Assembly (NCBI GenBank): GCA_017379075.1
Contig: JAFNXL010000083.1
Span: 1 to 47,781 of the forward strand
Length of the DNA stretch: 47,781 bases
From: Bacteroidaceae bacterium
GTDB taxonomy: Bacteria; Bacteroidota; Bacteroidia; Bacteroidales; Bacteroidaceae
Direction: 5' to 3'
The position numbers and the translations under genes were made by a program. Every line of letters begins with the position of its first letter. Positions within the stretch are counted from its first letter, which is position 1. Shown here in pieces: positions 16,495-24,989 of this stretch. The notes below the pieces were generated by a model, which did no database searches, had not been told where the DNA came from, and saw only the letters and a list, made by a program, of their open reading frames with translations.

Positions 16495-17490
16495 CTAATT
16501 CTTCTTTTTACTCATATCCTCAATCCGTTTAATTGAAAATAAATAATCTCGTTCTACATCGCTGATTGTACGCTGTTTATATTTGCGATATTCAGTGGTG
16601 GCGTGTTCCATTGCTTCTTCGTGCGATACACTACCTGACCCTTGCAATAACTGTTCACCAGACATCGTTAGGATTCTATCCAGATATGCCGCCCAATCGT
16701 TCATTGTCATTACTTGTTCACGCTCAGCCTGGCGTTCTGCAAAGTCCAAATATCCGGATACAAGTTGCCCCATGGCCCGAAGTTCCTTTTCATCCAAATA
16801 GTTCTTTGCCGTTTTGGCTTCAATCAAGGTGGGATGATTTCCTTTGAACGTTAACAAGCCCATAAAATCTTTCTCGGCATCCGCACGTTCCACTATCAAT
16901 TCGGCAGCAGTGTGGCCATGGATGGCGTAATGTATTTTGTTCTGTACTTTCTTGAAAAACTCTTGCGATACTTGTGCCCGTGGGTCGTAATCTACACTTG
17001 TAGCATATATCTCTAGTATTTGGCGATAGAGAACCTTTTCCGTAGCACGAATATCCCTGATGCGTTCCAACAGTTCTTTCCAATAGCTTCCACCTCCTAA
17101 TTTTTTCAGCCGTTCATCGTCAAGAGTAAATCCTTTCACGATGTATTCTTTCAATCGTTCGGTTGCCCATTGACGGAATCTTGTAGCGATGAGGGAACGA
17201 ATGCGATAGCCTAAAGCAATAATCATATCGAGATTGTAATGTTCGACTTCACGCTCCACACTTCTCGAACCTTCCATTTGAACTGTTCGGAATTTCCGAA
17301 CAGTTGCTTCCCGTATTAGTTCCCCTTCTTCAAAGATATGCTTAATATGCTCACTTACATTCGATTTGCTCGTTTGATAAAGCTCGCACATTTGCGCTTG
17401 TGTAAGCCAAAGTGTTTCCTCTTCGAGTTTTACATCTATCTTTGTTTTACCATCATTAGTGGTATATATGATTACTTTGTTTTCTTGCAT
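16495..17490 (-). CDS. RhuM family protein in the restriction operon
   Basis: 331 aa, about the usual RhuM length. The N-terminal part (LWLTQAQMCELYQTSKSNVS, EHIKHIFEEGEL) looks like a helix-turn-helix. The central signature is HYNLDMIIALGYRIRSLIATRFRQWATE, read as HYNLDMIIALGYRIRS and ATRFRQWATERLKEYI, followed by GFTLDDERLK. The C-terminal half contains HYAIHGHTAAELIVERADA and LTFKGNHPTLIEA. RhuM was named from a Salmonella SPI-3 gene; its biochemical role is unknown, and relatives are frequent inside type I restriction loci and defence islands. It starts 9 bp after the DUF4393 stop codon and precedes hsdR by 169 bp. A regulatory or defence-accessory role is inference from position. Confidence 0.85.
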   Translation of the reverse strand: MQENKVIIYTTNDGKTKIDVKLEEETLWLTQAQMCELYQTSKSNVSEHIKHIFEEGELIREATVRKFRTVQMEGSRSVEREVEHYNLDMIIALGYRIRSLIATRFRQWATERLKEYIVKGFTLDDERLKKLGGGSYWKELLERIRDIRATEKVLYRQILEIYATSVDYDPRAQVSQEFFKKVQNKIHYAIHGHTAAELIVERADAEKDFMGLLTFKGNHPTLIEAKTAKNYLDEKELRAMGQLVSGYLDFAERQAEREQVMTMNDWAAYLDRILTMSGEQLLQGSGSVSHEEAMEHATTEYRKYKQRTISDVERDYLFSIKRIEDMSKKKN

Positions 17491-17499
17491 TTCACTATA

Positions 17500-18282
17500 T
17501 TATTTTATGCACGCCTTTATAAATAGCTTTCCAAAATCCGTTATCTTATAATAGCTATTATTGGTCACAATATCTTTAAAAATGTTTGGAACAAGTTGTG
17601 TTTTATACTGTTCAAAGTTATATTGTTCCTTTATTTTATCATATATGGTTTGATCTATTCGATATGTACCATCCATATCAAATAATATACCCATACTTGC
17701 TAAATTTGCCAAATAAGCATTTGTATTATCAGGAAAATCTAACTTAACTTCTTGAGGAACAAGTGTCAAATGTTCTCTAATTGTATTATATCCATTTCCA
17801 TTCTTTGCTTTACCTCTAAAATCACAATATTGAATATCTTCCTTACCTTTAAGATATTTAATAATTCGTGCTTCGTCAGGAGATAGTCTTTCTATCATAT
17901 TGGCAAAAGATGGATGAGCTGTATTTACCATATCTGTGTTTGAAGCATTAGCCAATAATGTAGTAAATAAATCAGCTATTTCATCATTTGTTGTATATGT
18001 TAGTTTTTCAACAATGGGGGTTCCAATTTGCGGGTGTACTTCACATCGTTTTTCTTCTGGTACTTCTTCCAACTTCTTTTTATAGTCATTCAGGTTCTTA
18101 GTAAAATTCAACTTGAATTTTTCATTAAGAAGTTTTACGGGAAGAAGTATTGAAGTACTGAATTCAAAAACAGTACCTAATGCGTTTCCAACAGCTTTTA
18201 CGCTTGGTTGTGCTAAATCTTCATATACTTGACCTAATATATTAGGAACACCTTTTACTAACTCTGTTATTTGATTATCCAT
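17500..18282 (-). CDS. DUF4393 (Abi-alpha type) protein
   Basis: 260 aa. The N-terminus (VPNILGQVYEDLAQPSVKAV, GNALGTVFEFSTSILLPVKL) has the amphipathic to hydrophobic pattern of the DUF4393/Abi-alpha family, followed by the conserved cores EEVPEEKR, TPIVEKLTYTTNDEIADLFT and LLANASN. A helical C-terminal part ends in YYKITDFGKLFIKACI. Family members occur in phage-defence islands and were named for abortive infection; their mechanism is not established to my knowledge. It is tightly packed: 1 bp after the DUF4145 gene and 9 bp before RhuM, so it is co-transcribed with the restriction genes. Base composition is clearly more AT-rich than in hsdR or hsdM, which suggests separate acquisition. Confidence 0.8.
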   Translation of the reverse strand: MDNQITELVKGVPNILGQVYEDLAQPSVKAVGNALGTVFEFSTSILLPVKLLNEKFKLNFTKNLNDYKKKLEEVPEEKRCEVHPQIGTPIVEKLTYTTNDEIADLFTTLLANASNTDMVNTAHPSFANMIERLSPDEARIIKYLKGKEDIQYCDFRGKAKNGNGYNTIREHLTLVPQEVKLDFPDNTNAYLANLASMGILFDMDGTYRIDQTIYDKIKEQYNFEQYKTQLVPNIFKDIVTNNSYYKITDFGKLFIKACIK

Positions 18283-18283
18283 A

Positions 18284-18934
18284 TTATTTATCTCTTCTAT
18301 CTATTGATTCTCTCACTGAATCAGGCAGTCCTTGATATAAAGAATCTATTTCATAAGGTTCCGTAATCATTCTTTCCACGATGATATTAATCAAACGCAT
18401 CAACATGGTTGCAGTAGCTTTATCATCTACATCAAATGCTATTTGACCAGGATGAACAGCTTTATTTCCTACTACACGCACTACATCCAATGCTTTTTGA
18501 ACTGATTCTGGTAATCCTTTCTTTACTAATGCTCCGATATTCTTATTTATGTCCCTGTCTGTTTCCCCTAACTCATTGCATAACCTATCAATGGCTAGGC
18601 GTAGCAAAGCACAAGCTGCTCGTGGCGACTTGTTGTAAATTAATCCTGCTTCATTGTATAGCAGCTTTACCTCTTCAGGCATATCTGGATTTGGATCTTC
18701 TGCAACAATGTCTGGATATGCATATATATTATCTACCCATACTATATGTTTTGCACAGTTATGACAGGTTGCTACTTGCACCCAACTATTTCCTTCATGT
18801 TTCTCTTCATAAAATCCAATTACTTTTTTATCAATATAACTAATGCAGTGAAAATGCATCAAAGAAATAGCCCCACAATGAGGACATGTAAATGAATCTT
18901 TATCCCAACTTGGTTCTATGTATTTATTTGTCAT
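18284..18934 (-). CDS. DUF4145 protein with zinc ribbon
   Basis: 216 aa. A four-cysteine zinc ribbon is formed by Cys17/Cys20 (CPHC) and Cys57/Cys60 (CHNC). The helical DUF4145 domain follows: LYNEAGLIYNKSPRAACALL, RLAIDRLCNELG, GNKAVHPGQI, DKATATMLMRLINIIVERM. DUF4145 is known as a stand-alone protein and as a domain fused to type I R subunits and other defence proteins, and it resembles HEPN-type helical bundles. Here it is free-standing, 12 bp after hsdS and 1 bp before DUF4393. I see no clear RxxxxH nuclease motif. A role as an interaction module or sensor for the restriction complex is inference. Confidence 0.85.
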   Translation of the reverse strand: MTNKYIEPSWDKDSFTCPHCGAISLMHFHCISYIDKKVIGFYEEKHEGNSWVQVATCHNCAKHIVWVDNIYAYPDIVAEDPNPDMPEEVKLLYNEAGLIYNKSPRAACALLRLAIDRLCNELGETDRDINKNIGALVKKGLPESVQKALDVVRVVGNKAVHPGQIAFDVDDKATATMLMRLINIIVERMITEPYEIDSLYQGLPDSVRESIDRRDK

Positions 18935-18946
18935 AATTATTGTGTT

Positions 18947-20065
18947 TTATTGCCCCATCTTCGCTAAAAGCAAAGATTGTAATTCGGTTAATTTCATATT
19001 TTCTTTTTGTTTACTTTTTATACTGCTAAACAATAGATTGAATTTCTCATAATCGTATTGCTGAGGTATTTCAATCTGCATCGCGGACAACACTGGAACA
19101 TACAAGTTCTTCTGCGCACTACCCACTGCCATGTTATCAAACTCCTTTTGTTTACTCAATAAAAATAGAAAGACTAATGGTAACCACTCTTTTTTCTTTG
19201 GACGTATATTTATGACCGCCCTGTTGCCGCACATATAGTCGGCTACAATTCCTAAGCGGCCAATTGTTCCTGATTTTGTTATTACAATCGTATCTGGTTC
19301 AAAAAGATAGGCACTTTTTCCTGCACTTTCATATCCCTTTCTTGTCAATAATCTTGTCGTGTTGAAAATATACGTTCCGTTCACATCGACGGCTCTTATC
19401 CATTTCACATCTCCGTCAAAAAAATCGGGAACATCTTGAGAAGGATTTACATACCCTTCTTGAAAATAGCAAATATTTGACAAATGTTCGTTTTTTTTCT
19501 TATCGATACCATCCACGAACATTTTTCGGTAGAGGGTTTGGGCAGTGGATTCGAGATTCTGAATCATTTGCTCGTTGATGCGGATGCGACGTGTCAGTGT
19601 TTCGTATTCTGCTACGATTTCACGTTGGCGAGTAATGGATGGAATGGGAAGCATGACATCGCAAAGTTCCTCCCAATCGAAGACTTCACGGGCACTACCG
19701 TGAGAATGAAAACGGGCATAGCGGTCAAACTCCGGACGACGAAACCACATCATTAAATATTCAGGTAAAAGTTGCTCATGATATATTATTTCAAAAACAG
19801 TGTAGGCTTGTGAAATTATAGCTTTATTAAACCCATTCAATAAAGCTATAGATACTTTATCCCCATTTCGTGAAGTAACAGGTCCGTAAGCAAATTGTCC
19901 TCGCATAACAATTTTGTAAGCGGACATGTCTGTTCCAATGGTATTTGCTATCGAAGGTATAAACTCCTTTGAAATGCTTACACCCAACAAATCCGTTACC
20001 TCTAACTCTCGGTTACGAACATTTACCTCACGGATATAATCCCCTAAACGTTTATAGTTTTTCAT
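18947..20065 (-). CDS. hsdS: Type I restriction specificity subunit (HsdS)
   Basis: 372 aa with two target-recognition domains. TRD1 spans about residues 1-150 and ends in WEELCDVMLPIPSITRQREI; a coiled spacer (EYETLTRRIRINEQMIQNLE) follows; TRD2 spans about 190-335, and a second helix (NLLFSSIKSKQKENMKLTEL) ends the protein. HsdS chooses the bipartite DNA site for both methylation and cleavage. It starts 14 bp after hsdM. The sequence is intact, and no second hsdS copy or inverted partial copy lies in the window, so no phase-variable shuffling is evident. The recognition site cannot be predicted from sequence alone. Confidence 0.93.
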   Translation of the reverse strand: MKNYKRLGDYIREVNVRNRELEVTDLLGVSISKEFIPSIANTIGTDMSAYKIVMRGQFAYGPVTSRNGDKVSIALLNGFNKAIISQAYTVFEIIYHEQLLPEYLMMWFRRPEFDRYARFHSHGSAREVFDWEELCDVMLPIPSITRQREIVAEYETLTRRIRINEQMIQNLESTAQTLYRKMFVDGIDKKKNEHLSNICYFQEGYVNPSQDVPDFFDGDVKWIRAVDVNGTYIFNTTRLLTRKGYESAGKSAYLFEPDTIVITKSGTIGRLGIVADYMCGNRAVINIRPKKKEWLPLVFLFLLSKQKEFDNMAVGSAQKNLYVPVLSAMQIEIPQQYDYEKFNLLFSSIKSKQKENMKLTELQSLLLAKMGQ

Positions 20066-20079
20066 TACTCGTGTTTGTA

Positions 20080-21642
20080 TTATAATGGATACCCCAACTT
20101 ATCAAACAACTCCTTCAATTGCTGTTTGCCCTCTTCTTCCCGTTGCAATAACTCGCGTAGTTCGCCTTGCAACTGACGCATCTTGGCATCGAAGTCTATC
20201 TGTTCGTCGCGGTTCTTGAACTCGATGTATTTGCTGGGTACTAGGCTCCAACCCTTTTGCTCGATTTCGTTCAACGATGCCGAGTAACAGTACTCTGCCA
20301 CATTCTGATAGATCTTATCGTAGCCTTCGCACTGCCAATGATGGAAGTTTTCGGCAATCTGGGCAATCTGTTCCGGTGAGAACTGGATGTACTTCTTTTC
20401 AAATGGTTCACCCCACTGACGGAGGTCGATGAAAAGCACTTCGTTTTCACGGTTGCGGTATTTCACGAGCTTACCGTTCTGCTCTACAGTACGGGCACGC
20501 TTGTTCTTGTTCAGAATCCATAGCGTAACGCTGATGTCGGTAGAATAGAACATGTTTCGTGGCAAGATGACAATGGCTTCTACCAGGTGGTTCTGCAACA
20601 ATTGTCGACGGATATTGAGTTCCTGACCATCGCCACTCAAGGCTCCGTTGGCCAAGAGAAAACCGGCTGTACCATTGGCCGAGAGTTTGGACACGATGTT
20701 TAGAATCCAACCATAGTTGGCATTGCTGGTCGGTGGTACATCGTAACCATGCCAACGAGGGTCGTCCTTCAACTCATTATCGGCACGCCATGCCTTTTGG
20801 TTAAAAGGAGGATTGGCCATGATGAAATCGGCCTTCAAATCCTTGTGCTGGTCGTTGTGGAAGGTATCAGCAGCCATTTCACCCAAGTTGCTGGCGATTC
20901 CACGGATGGCCAAATTCATTTTGGCCAGTTTGTAGGTAGTATTGGTATATTCTTGTCCATAGACCGAAATGTCTCGTTTGTTACCATGGTGAGCTTCAAT
21001 GAACTTCATGCTCTGTACAAACATACCACCTGAACCGCAACATGGGTCGTAAATCTTGCCTCGATAGGGTTGTATCATTTCGGCTATGAGATTGACAATG
21101 GTCTTCGGAGTGTAGTATTCCCCTTTACCCTTGCCTTCGGCAATGGCAAACTTGGCAAGAAAGTATTCATAGACACGTCCGATAAGGTCGTTTTCTGGAT
21201 CCTTCAATGTGTCTATTTTGTTGATTTCATCCAAAAGAGCCGCCAACTTGGAACGGTCGAGTCCTAAACCAGAATAGTAGTTGCTGGGAAGAGCCCCTTT
21301 CAGTGTCGGGTTGTCTTTTTCTACCGTAGCAAGTGCCTGGTCTATCTTGATGGCAATGTCGTTCTGCTTGGAATTCTCCATGATGTAATCCCAACGGCTT
21401 GCTTCGTTTAAGTAGAACACATTTTTGGCATTATAAAATACAGCTTGCTCTACAAAGGCTTCCTTTCCGTCTTTTATCAATTCGTTGCGACGTTCCAAAA
21501 AACGGTCGTTGGCATATTTTAGGAAGATGAGACTCAGCACCACATGCTTGTATTCCGATGGTTCTACCGAACCACGGAGTTTATTGGCCGACTCCCACAG
21601 GGTTTCTTCGATACTCTTTTCTTTGACTACTTTCTTTGCCAT
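20080..21642 (-). CDS. hsdM: Type I DNA methyltransferase subunit (HsdM)
   Basis: 520 aa, the size of EcoR124-type HsdM. An N-terminal helical domain (ETLWESANKLRGSVEPSEYK) precedes the methylase fold: SAM-binding IYDPCCGSGGMFVQS near residue 197 and catalytic motif IV MANPPFNQKAW near 276, which indicates N6-adenine methylation. The C-terminus is coiled (LLQREEEGKQQLKELFDKLG) and contacts HsdS. It is the first large gene of the operon. Upstream at 21689-21815 are a small ORF and a promoter-like palindrome. Together with HsdS it protects host DNA, and with HsdR it forms the restriction complex. Confidence 0.95.
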   Translation of the reverse strand: MAKKVVKEKSIEETLWESANKLRGSVEPSEYKHVVLSLIFLKYANDRFLERRNELIKDGKEAFVEQAVFYNAKNVFYLNEASRWDYIMENSKQNDIAIKIDQALATVEKDNPTLKGALPSNYYSGLGLDRSKLAALLDEINKIDTLKDPENDLIGRVYEYFLAKFAIAEGKGKGEYYTPKTIVNLIAEMIQPYRGKIYDPCCGSGGMFVQSMKFIEAHHGNKRDISVYGQEYTNTTYKLAKMNLAIRGIASNLGEMAADTFHNDQHKDLKADFIMANPPFNQKAWRADNELKDDPRWHGYDVPPTSNANYGWILNIVSKLSANGTAGFLLANGALSGDGQELNIRRQLLQNHLVEAIVILPRNMFYSTDISVTLWILNKNKRARTVEQNGKLVKYRNRENEVLFIDLRQWGEPFEKKYIQFSPEQIAQIAENFHHWQCEGYDKIYQNVAEYCYSASLNEIEQKGWSLVPSKYIEFKNRDEQIDFDAKMRQLQGELRELLQREEEGKQQLKELFDKLGYPL

Positions 21643-21688
21643 ATATTATTGCGGTATTAATCAATTCTGTTTCAACGTTTACATCTCA

Positions 21689-21781
21689 TTAAAAAGACTT
21701 CCTTGGATGTTTCATATACCATGTCAATTTGCAAATACGCTCTGCTACGATAAATTTTATGAAATTGACGGGTTTATCCAT
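21689..21781 (-). CDS. Possible 30-aa leader ORF of the restriction operon
   Basis: An ATG at 21781 opens a 30-aa frame starting MDKPVNFIKFIVAERICK and ending MKHPRKSF, with a stop at 21689, 46 bp before hsdM. It starts about 27 nt after a TAnnTTTG box, so it would be the first thing translated on the hsdM transcript. The peptide is basic with a short hydrophobic stretch, and I do not recognise it. Longer upstream in-frame starts exist (to 21889), but they lie upstream of the promoter. It could be a control peptide, a translation-coupling leader or a chance frame. Confidence 0.35.
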   Translation of the reverse strand: MDKPVNFIKFIVAERICKLTWYMKHPRKSF

Positions 21782-21791
21782 GGATATTGTT

Positions 21792-21815
21792 CTTTGTGAA
21801 ATCACCACAAAGTTA
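21792..21815 (-). promoter_or_regulatory. Palindrome overlapping a -7 box before the restriction operon
   Basis: CTTTGTG at 21792-21798 and CACAAAG at 21806-21812 form a perfect 7-bp inverted repeat with a 7-bp centre. The right arm overlaps TAACTTTG (minus strand, 21815-21808), a match to the -7 consensus. No good -33 TTTG is found at 19-21 bp. The overlap suggests an operator on which a repressor would block the promoter. Confidence 0.45.
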
Positions 21816-22437
21816 TAAAATATTAGGCAATATAATGAGAAAAGGGGAGACAAAAACAACTCCACATTGCAGAATGGCATGTTTTCCACTAATAATTAAA
21901 CATAGTACTCCATTTATACGAAGCCATTCGAAAAACTATAAGGGATGTTCTAAAAATTATGTCGAGTTGATTTTTGTTCTTCTTTTGTGTGTGCTTTTGT
22001 AAGTTGAAGAAGAAATATAGCGGGCCTCGTGACAAAATAAGAATTCTATCCTCTTGTCGTTATAGAAACGAGACGAAAAATCATTACATATTATTGTCTG
22101 AGAATCGCGTATATATTATTGCATTTGTTTAATCTTGTAAAAATCGTACTCTCGCTAATTCCATGTAAGTTATTGACATTCAATGATTCATTGTTCTTAA
22201 GGTGATTTCTGCTCCTTTGTCTTGTCCATAGCAATATAATTGAAAATGAAAGTCAGTATAACTGCTATTGAAAGTTAATACTATTTCGGGCGCTATTGAA
22301 GTATATATTCATAGACCTTTATTGACCTTTTTTGCGTATAAAGGGCAGAATGGAAGTTAAAAAATGTTAATATTGTGCAAATTATCTTATTCTTGATGCC
22401 ACACTTTCAACTATATTCCTCTTATCGTACCCGAAAA

Positions 22438-22575
22438 TTATTCCATATTGAGCCAAATATCCGCACCAGATTCGTATACTTTTTCTTGACAACTTCTATA
22501 GTTCAAAATAACTGGCTTAGAGGTCAAACTCACGACAAGAAGACCTATATCATCACGTATTAAGGCAAAAGCTGT
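22438..22575 (-). pseudogene. Short protein-like frame without a start, likely gene remnant
   Basis: A 45-codon open stretch reads ALIRDDIGLLVVSLTSKPVI and then LNYRSCQEKVYESGADIWLN before a stop at 22440-22438. An upstream stop at 22578-22576 leaves no ATG. The composition is more protein-like than its surroundings. It may be a decayed piece of a gene in the AT-rich zone behind hsdM; I do not recognise it. The rest of 21816-22700 shows no convincing gene or RNA. Confidence 0.25.
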
Positions 22576-22719
22576 TCAAAAGCACACTTATCTAGCATTT
22601 TTGTCAAATAATAAGAAATTAAGATTATTGAGCTACAGGAGGAAACAAAGTAAAAGCTTACTTATTTATAATCAAATGCTTGAAAATTATATAAATTATT
22701 ACTGGATACAAAGAAAAAC

Positions 22720-22797
22720 AAGTCTTAAGTGTTTTTGGAGTTTTACTTAAGACTTCCGAGAAAAAGACTTAAGTGTTTTTGCAGAAACACTTAAGTG
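22720..22797. other. Twin perfect hairpins sharing the ACTTAAG core
   Basis: Hairpin 1 is AAGTCTTAAGT (22720-22730) with ACTTAAGACTT (22745-22755), an 11-bp perfect stem. Hairpin 2 is ACTTAAGTGTTT (22767-22778) with AAACACTTAAGT (22785-22796), a 12-bp perfect stem and a 6-nt loop. Stem sequences are shared between the two, so alternative pairings are possible. T-rich runs follow hairpin 2 on both strands, so it may act as a bidirectional terminator, but there is no gene end within 200 bp. Confidence 0.55.
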
Positions 22798-22918
22798 TTA
22801 TTTTTATCCATGTTTTGTGTAAAGATTTTTCGCAAATGTAAATTCATTACCCGTTGATAAAAGAAAAGGGATGAATTACCCGCGCGCATATATTATATAT
22901 AATGTATTATACGGAAAA

Positions 22919-22968
22919 GGGGACAAAAAAGAGGATGCAACCATGATTGGCCACATCCCCTATTCGTA
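22919..22968 (-). terminator. Terminator of the rplM-rpsI-rpsB-tsf operon
   Basis: On the minus strand an imperfect hairpin with GGAT/ATCC at its base and GGCCAA against TTGC inside is followed by CTCTTTTTTG. It lies about 40 bp after the tsf stop codon. Confidence 0.6.
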
Positions 22969-23007
22969 TTAGGTACGTTTTAAACAATCTGTTGTGTGAA
23001 CAACGGA

Positions 23008-24000
23008 TTATTCAGAACGCAAAGTAAAGCGCTTGAAGTCGGTGATGGTCAAGTCCTTGTCAATTGACTGCAGGTAAGAAGCAACAGTCATGCTCTTGTC
23101 CCAAATGTACTCCTGGCTCAACAGACAGCTCTCCTTCAAGAACTTGTTGAGACGGCCCATTGCGATGTTCTTGATCATCTGCTCGTTCAGGTTAGCAGCC
23201 TTCTCTGCAGATACGGTTGCGATGATTTCCTTCACCTTAACAACGTCTTCTGCGGTGATCCAGCCCTTGCCCTGGTTGCTCTCCATGTGATCCTCAGAGT
23301 CGAAGTGTGCGGGGTTGTAACCAGCCTTCTTGATGGCTGCCTCAACTGCCTTCTGAACCTGCTCAGCCTTGGTCTTCTCAATGGCTACAGCCACTTCGTT
23401 GTCCTTAACTGACTGGGGAACACCGCTTTCGTCAATAGCAACGGGAGCTGCGCTGGCAATCTGCATGGCAATGTTCTTGCCTACGGTTGCATCCTCGATA
23501 GCCTTGTTCAGCGCGAGCATGGTGCAAAGAGAGTTGCGGCCCATGTGGTTGTAGGTGGCGATGAAATCGCTCTCGATAACATTGTATCCGTCGAGCTCCA
23601 TCTTCTCACCGGTGATACCGCTACGCTCAGTTACAGCATCCTGGATGGTACCGTTACCCATGGGCAGAGCCTTAACCTCGTCCAGAGTCTTGCACTTGTT
23701 TGCAACAGCAGCATCAAGAATGGTCTGTGTCAGCGCCACGAAATCAGCGTTGTTGGCAACGAAGTCGGTCTCGCACTTCAAGGCGATGATGGCACCGAAG
23801 CCATTCTCAGCCTTCACGAGTACACAACCCTCAGAAGCCTCACGGTCGCTACGCTTTGCGGCTACAGCCTGACCCTTCTTGCGCAGGTATGCAACTGCAC
23901 CGTCCATATCCTCGCTCTCAGCCAGGGCCTTCTTGCAGTCAGCCAGACCAGCACCGGTCATCTCGCGGAGCTTCTTTATATCATTCATTGTAACTTCCAT
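23008..24000 (-). CDS. tsf: Translation elongation factor Ts
   Basis: 330 aa, of usual Bacteroidetes length. The N-terminal UBA-like domain has the hallmark KKLREMTGAGLADCKKAL, and the core carries ALKCETDFVANNADF, with the Asp-Phe that pushes into EF-Tu to release GDP. The repeated dimerisation modules follow, and the C-terminal end contains CLLSQEYIWDKSMTV. EF-Ts is the nucleotide exchange factor of EF-Tu in the cytoplasm. It starts 40 bp after rpsB and closes the four-gene translation operon. The start could be M1 (24000) or M5 (23988); M5 fits the family N-terminus better. Confidence 0.97.
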   Translation of the reverse strand: MEVTMNDIKKLREMTGAGLADCKKALAESEDMDGAVAYLRKKGQAVAAKRSDREASEGCVLVKAENGFGAIIALKCETDFVANNADFVALTQTILDAAVANKCKTLDEVKALPMGNGTIQDAVTERSGITGEKMELDGYNVIESDFIATYNHMGRNSLCTMLALNKAIEDATVGKNIAMQIASAAPVAIDESGVPQSVKDNEVAVAIEKTKAEQVQKAVEAAIKKAGYNPAHFDSEDHMESNQGKGWITAEDVVKVKEIIATVSAEKAANLNEQMIKNIAMGRLNKFLKESCLLSQEYIWDKSMTVASYLQSIDKDLTITDFKRFTLRSE

Positions 24001-24040
24001 CGTTCTTATATATTTTAAGTGGGTGATTGGAATATTAAAA

Positions 24041-24835
24041 TTACTCTGCTGCCTCAGCTACGGGAGCTTCCTCGCGTGCCTTACCGCCACGCTTGCCCTT
24101 CTTGGGCTGCTCAGCCTCGCCAGCTGCCTCCATGTCAACACGTTCAGCCTTACGCTCTTCCAGACCTTCGGCAACAGCGCCACAGCAAGCGTCGAGAATT
24201 ACCTCGATGCTCTTGCTTGCATCGTCATTTGCGGGAATAACGAAGTCGATGTTGTCGGGGTTAGAGTTGGTGTCAACAATACCGAATACGGGGATACCCA
24301 GACGGTTAGCCTCGCGAACGGCAATGTGCTCCTTCATTACGTCTACTACGAACAGAGCTGCGGGCAGACGGGTCAGGTCAGCGATAGAACCGAGGTTCTT
24401 CTCCAACTTGGCACGCTGACGGCTTACCTGAAGGATTTCGCGCTTGCTGAGGTTGCTGAAAGTACCATCGGCAACGAGTTTGTCAATATTGGCCATTTTC
24501 TTCACAGCCTTACGGATTGTGGGGAAGTTGGTCAGCATACCGCCGGGCCAGCGCTCAATCACATAGGGCATGTTTACAGAAGTTGCCTTGTCTGCAACAA
24601 TCTGCTTTGCTTGTTTCTTAGTTGCAACAAACAGAATCTTCTTTCCGCTCTTGGCAATCTGCTTCATAGCCTCTGCAGCCTCTTCAACCTTAGCAGCGGT
24701 CTTGTGCAGGTCCAGGATATGAATGCCATTACGCTCCATGAAGATATAGGGAGCCATTGCGGGATTCCATTTTCTCTTGAGGTGACCGAAATGACATCCG
24801 GCCTCCAACAGTGTATCAAAATTTGTTCTTGACAT
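24041..24835 (-). CDS. rpsB: 30S ribosomal protein uS2
   Basis: 264 aa. Clear S2 signatures are LLEAGCHFGHLKRKWNPAMA, YIFMERNGIHILDLHKT, FVATKKQAK, RWPGGMLTNF and the nucleotide-like segment GIPVFGIVDTNSNPDNIDFV. The C-terminal 30 residues are a charged Ala/Glu/Lys tail (AAGEAEQPKKGKRGGKAREE) longer than in enterobacterial S2, which is common in this phylum. S2 is a late-assembling protein of the 30S head-platform junction. The 154-bp gap to rpsI is AT-rich toward rpsB and could hold a regulatory leader, but I see only weak hairpins there (TTTAG-TAT-CTAAA near 24957-24969). Confidence 0.97.
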   Translation of the reverse strand: MSRTNFDTLLEAGCHFGHLKRKWNPAMAPYIFMERNGIHILDLHKTAAKVEEAAEAMKQIAKSGKKILFVATKKQAKQIVADKATSVNMPYVIERWPGGMLTNFPTIRKAVKKMANIDKLVADGTFSNLSKREILQVSRQRAKLEKNLGSIADLTRLPAALFVVDVMKEHIAVREANRLGIPVFGIVDTNSNPDNIDFVIPANDDASKSIEVILDACCGAVAEGLEERKAERVDMEAAGEAEQPKKGKRGGKAREEAPVAEAAE

Positions 24836-24989
24836 TTTAATTTTCTTTTTTGTGTTTGTTTACCTTCTTTTTAATTCTATTTTTGTCTTTGTTTTAGAAT
24901 CAATCCACGGGTAGGTTCTGAAGGGCTTTTATGCCGCAATCAGGCGTCTCGTGAATTTAGATACTAAACTAAGCGCTCGTTTCCACAAA

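Noticed and set aside
18947-20065. Phase-variable hsdS shuffling
   Set aside because: Only one hsdS is present, with no partial copy, no inverted repeats of useful length and no recombinase gene in the window.
22375-22563. 62-codon plus-strand frame in the AT-rich zone
   Set aside because: Composition is that of translated AT-rich DNA; the opposite strand has the more protein-like stretch.
21816-22990. tRNA or other known RNA gene in the gap behind hsdM
   Set aside because: I looked for cloverleaf arms and a CCA-type end and found none; only the twin hairpins and the tsf terminator stand out.
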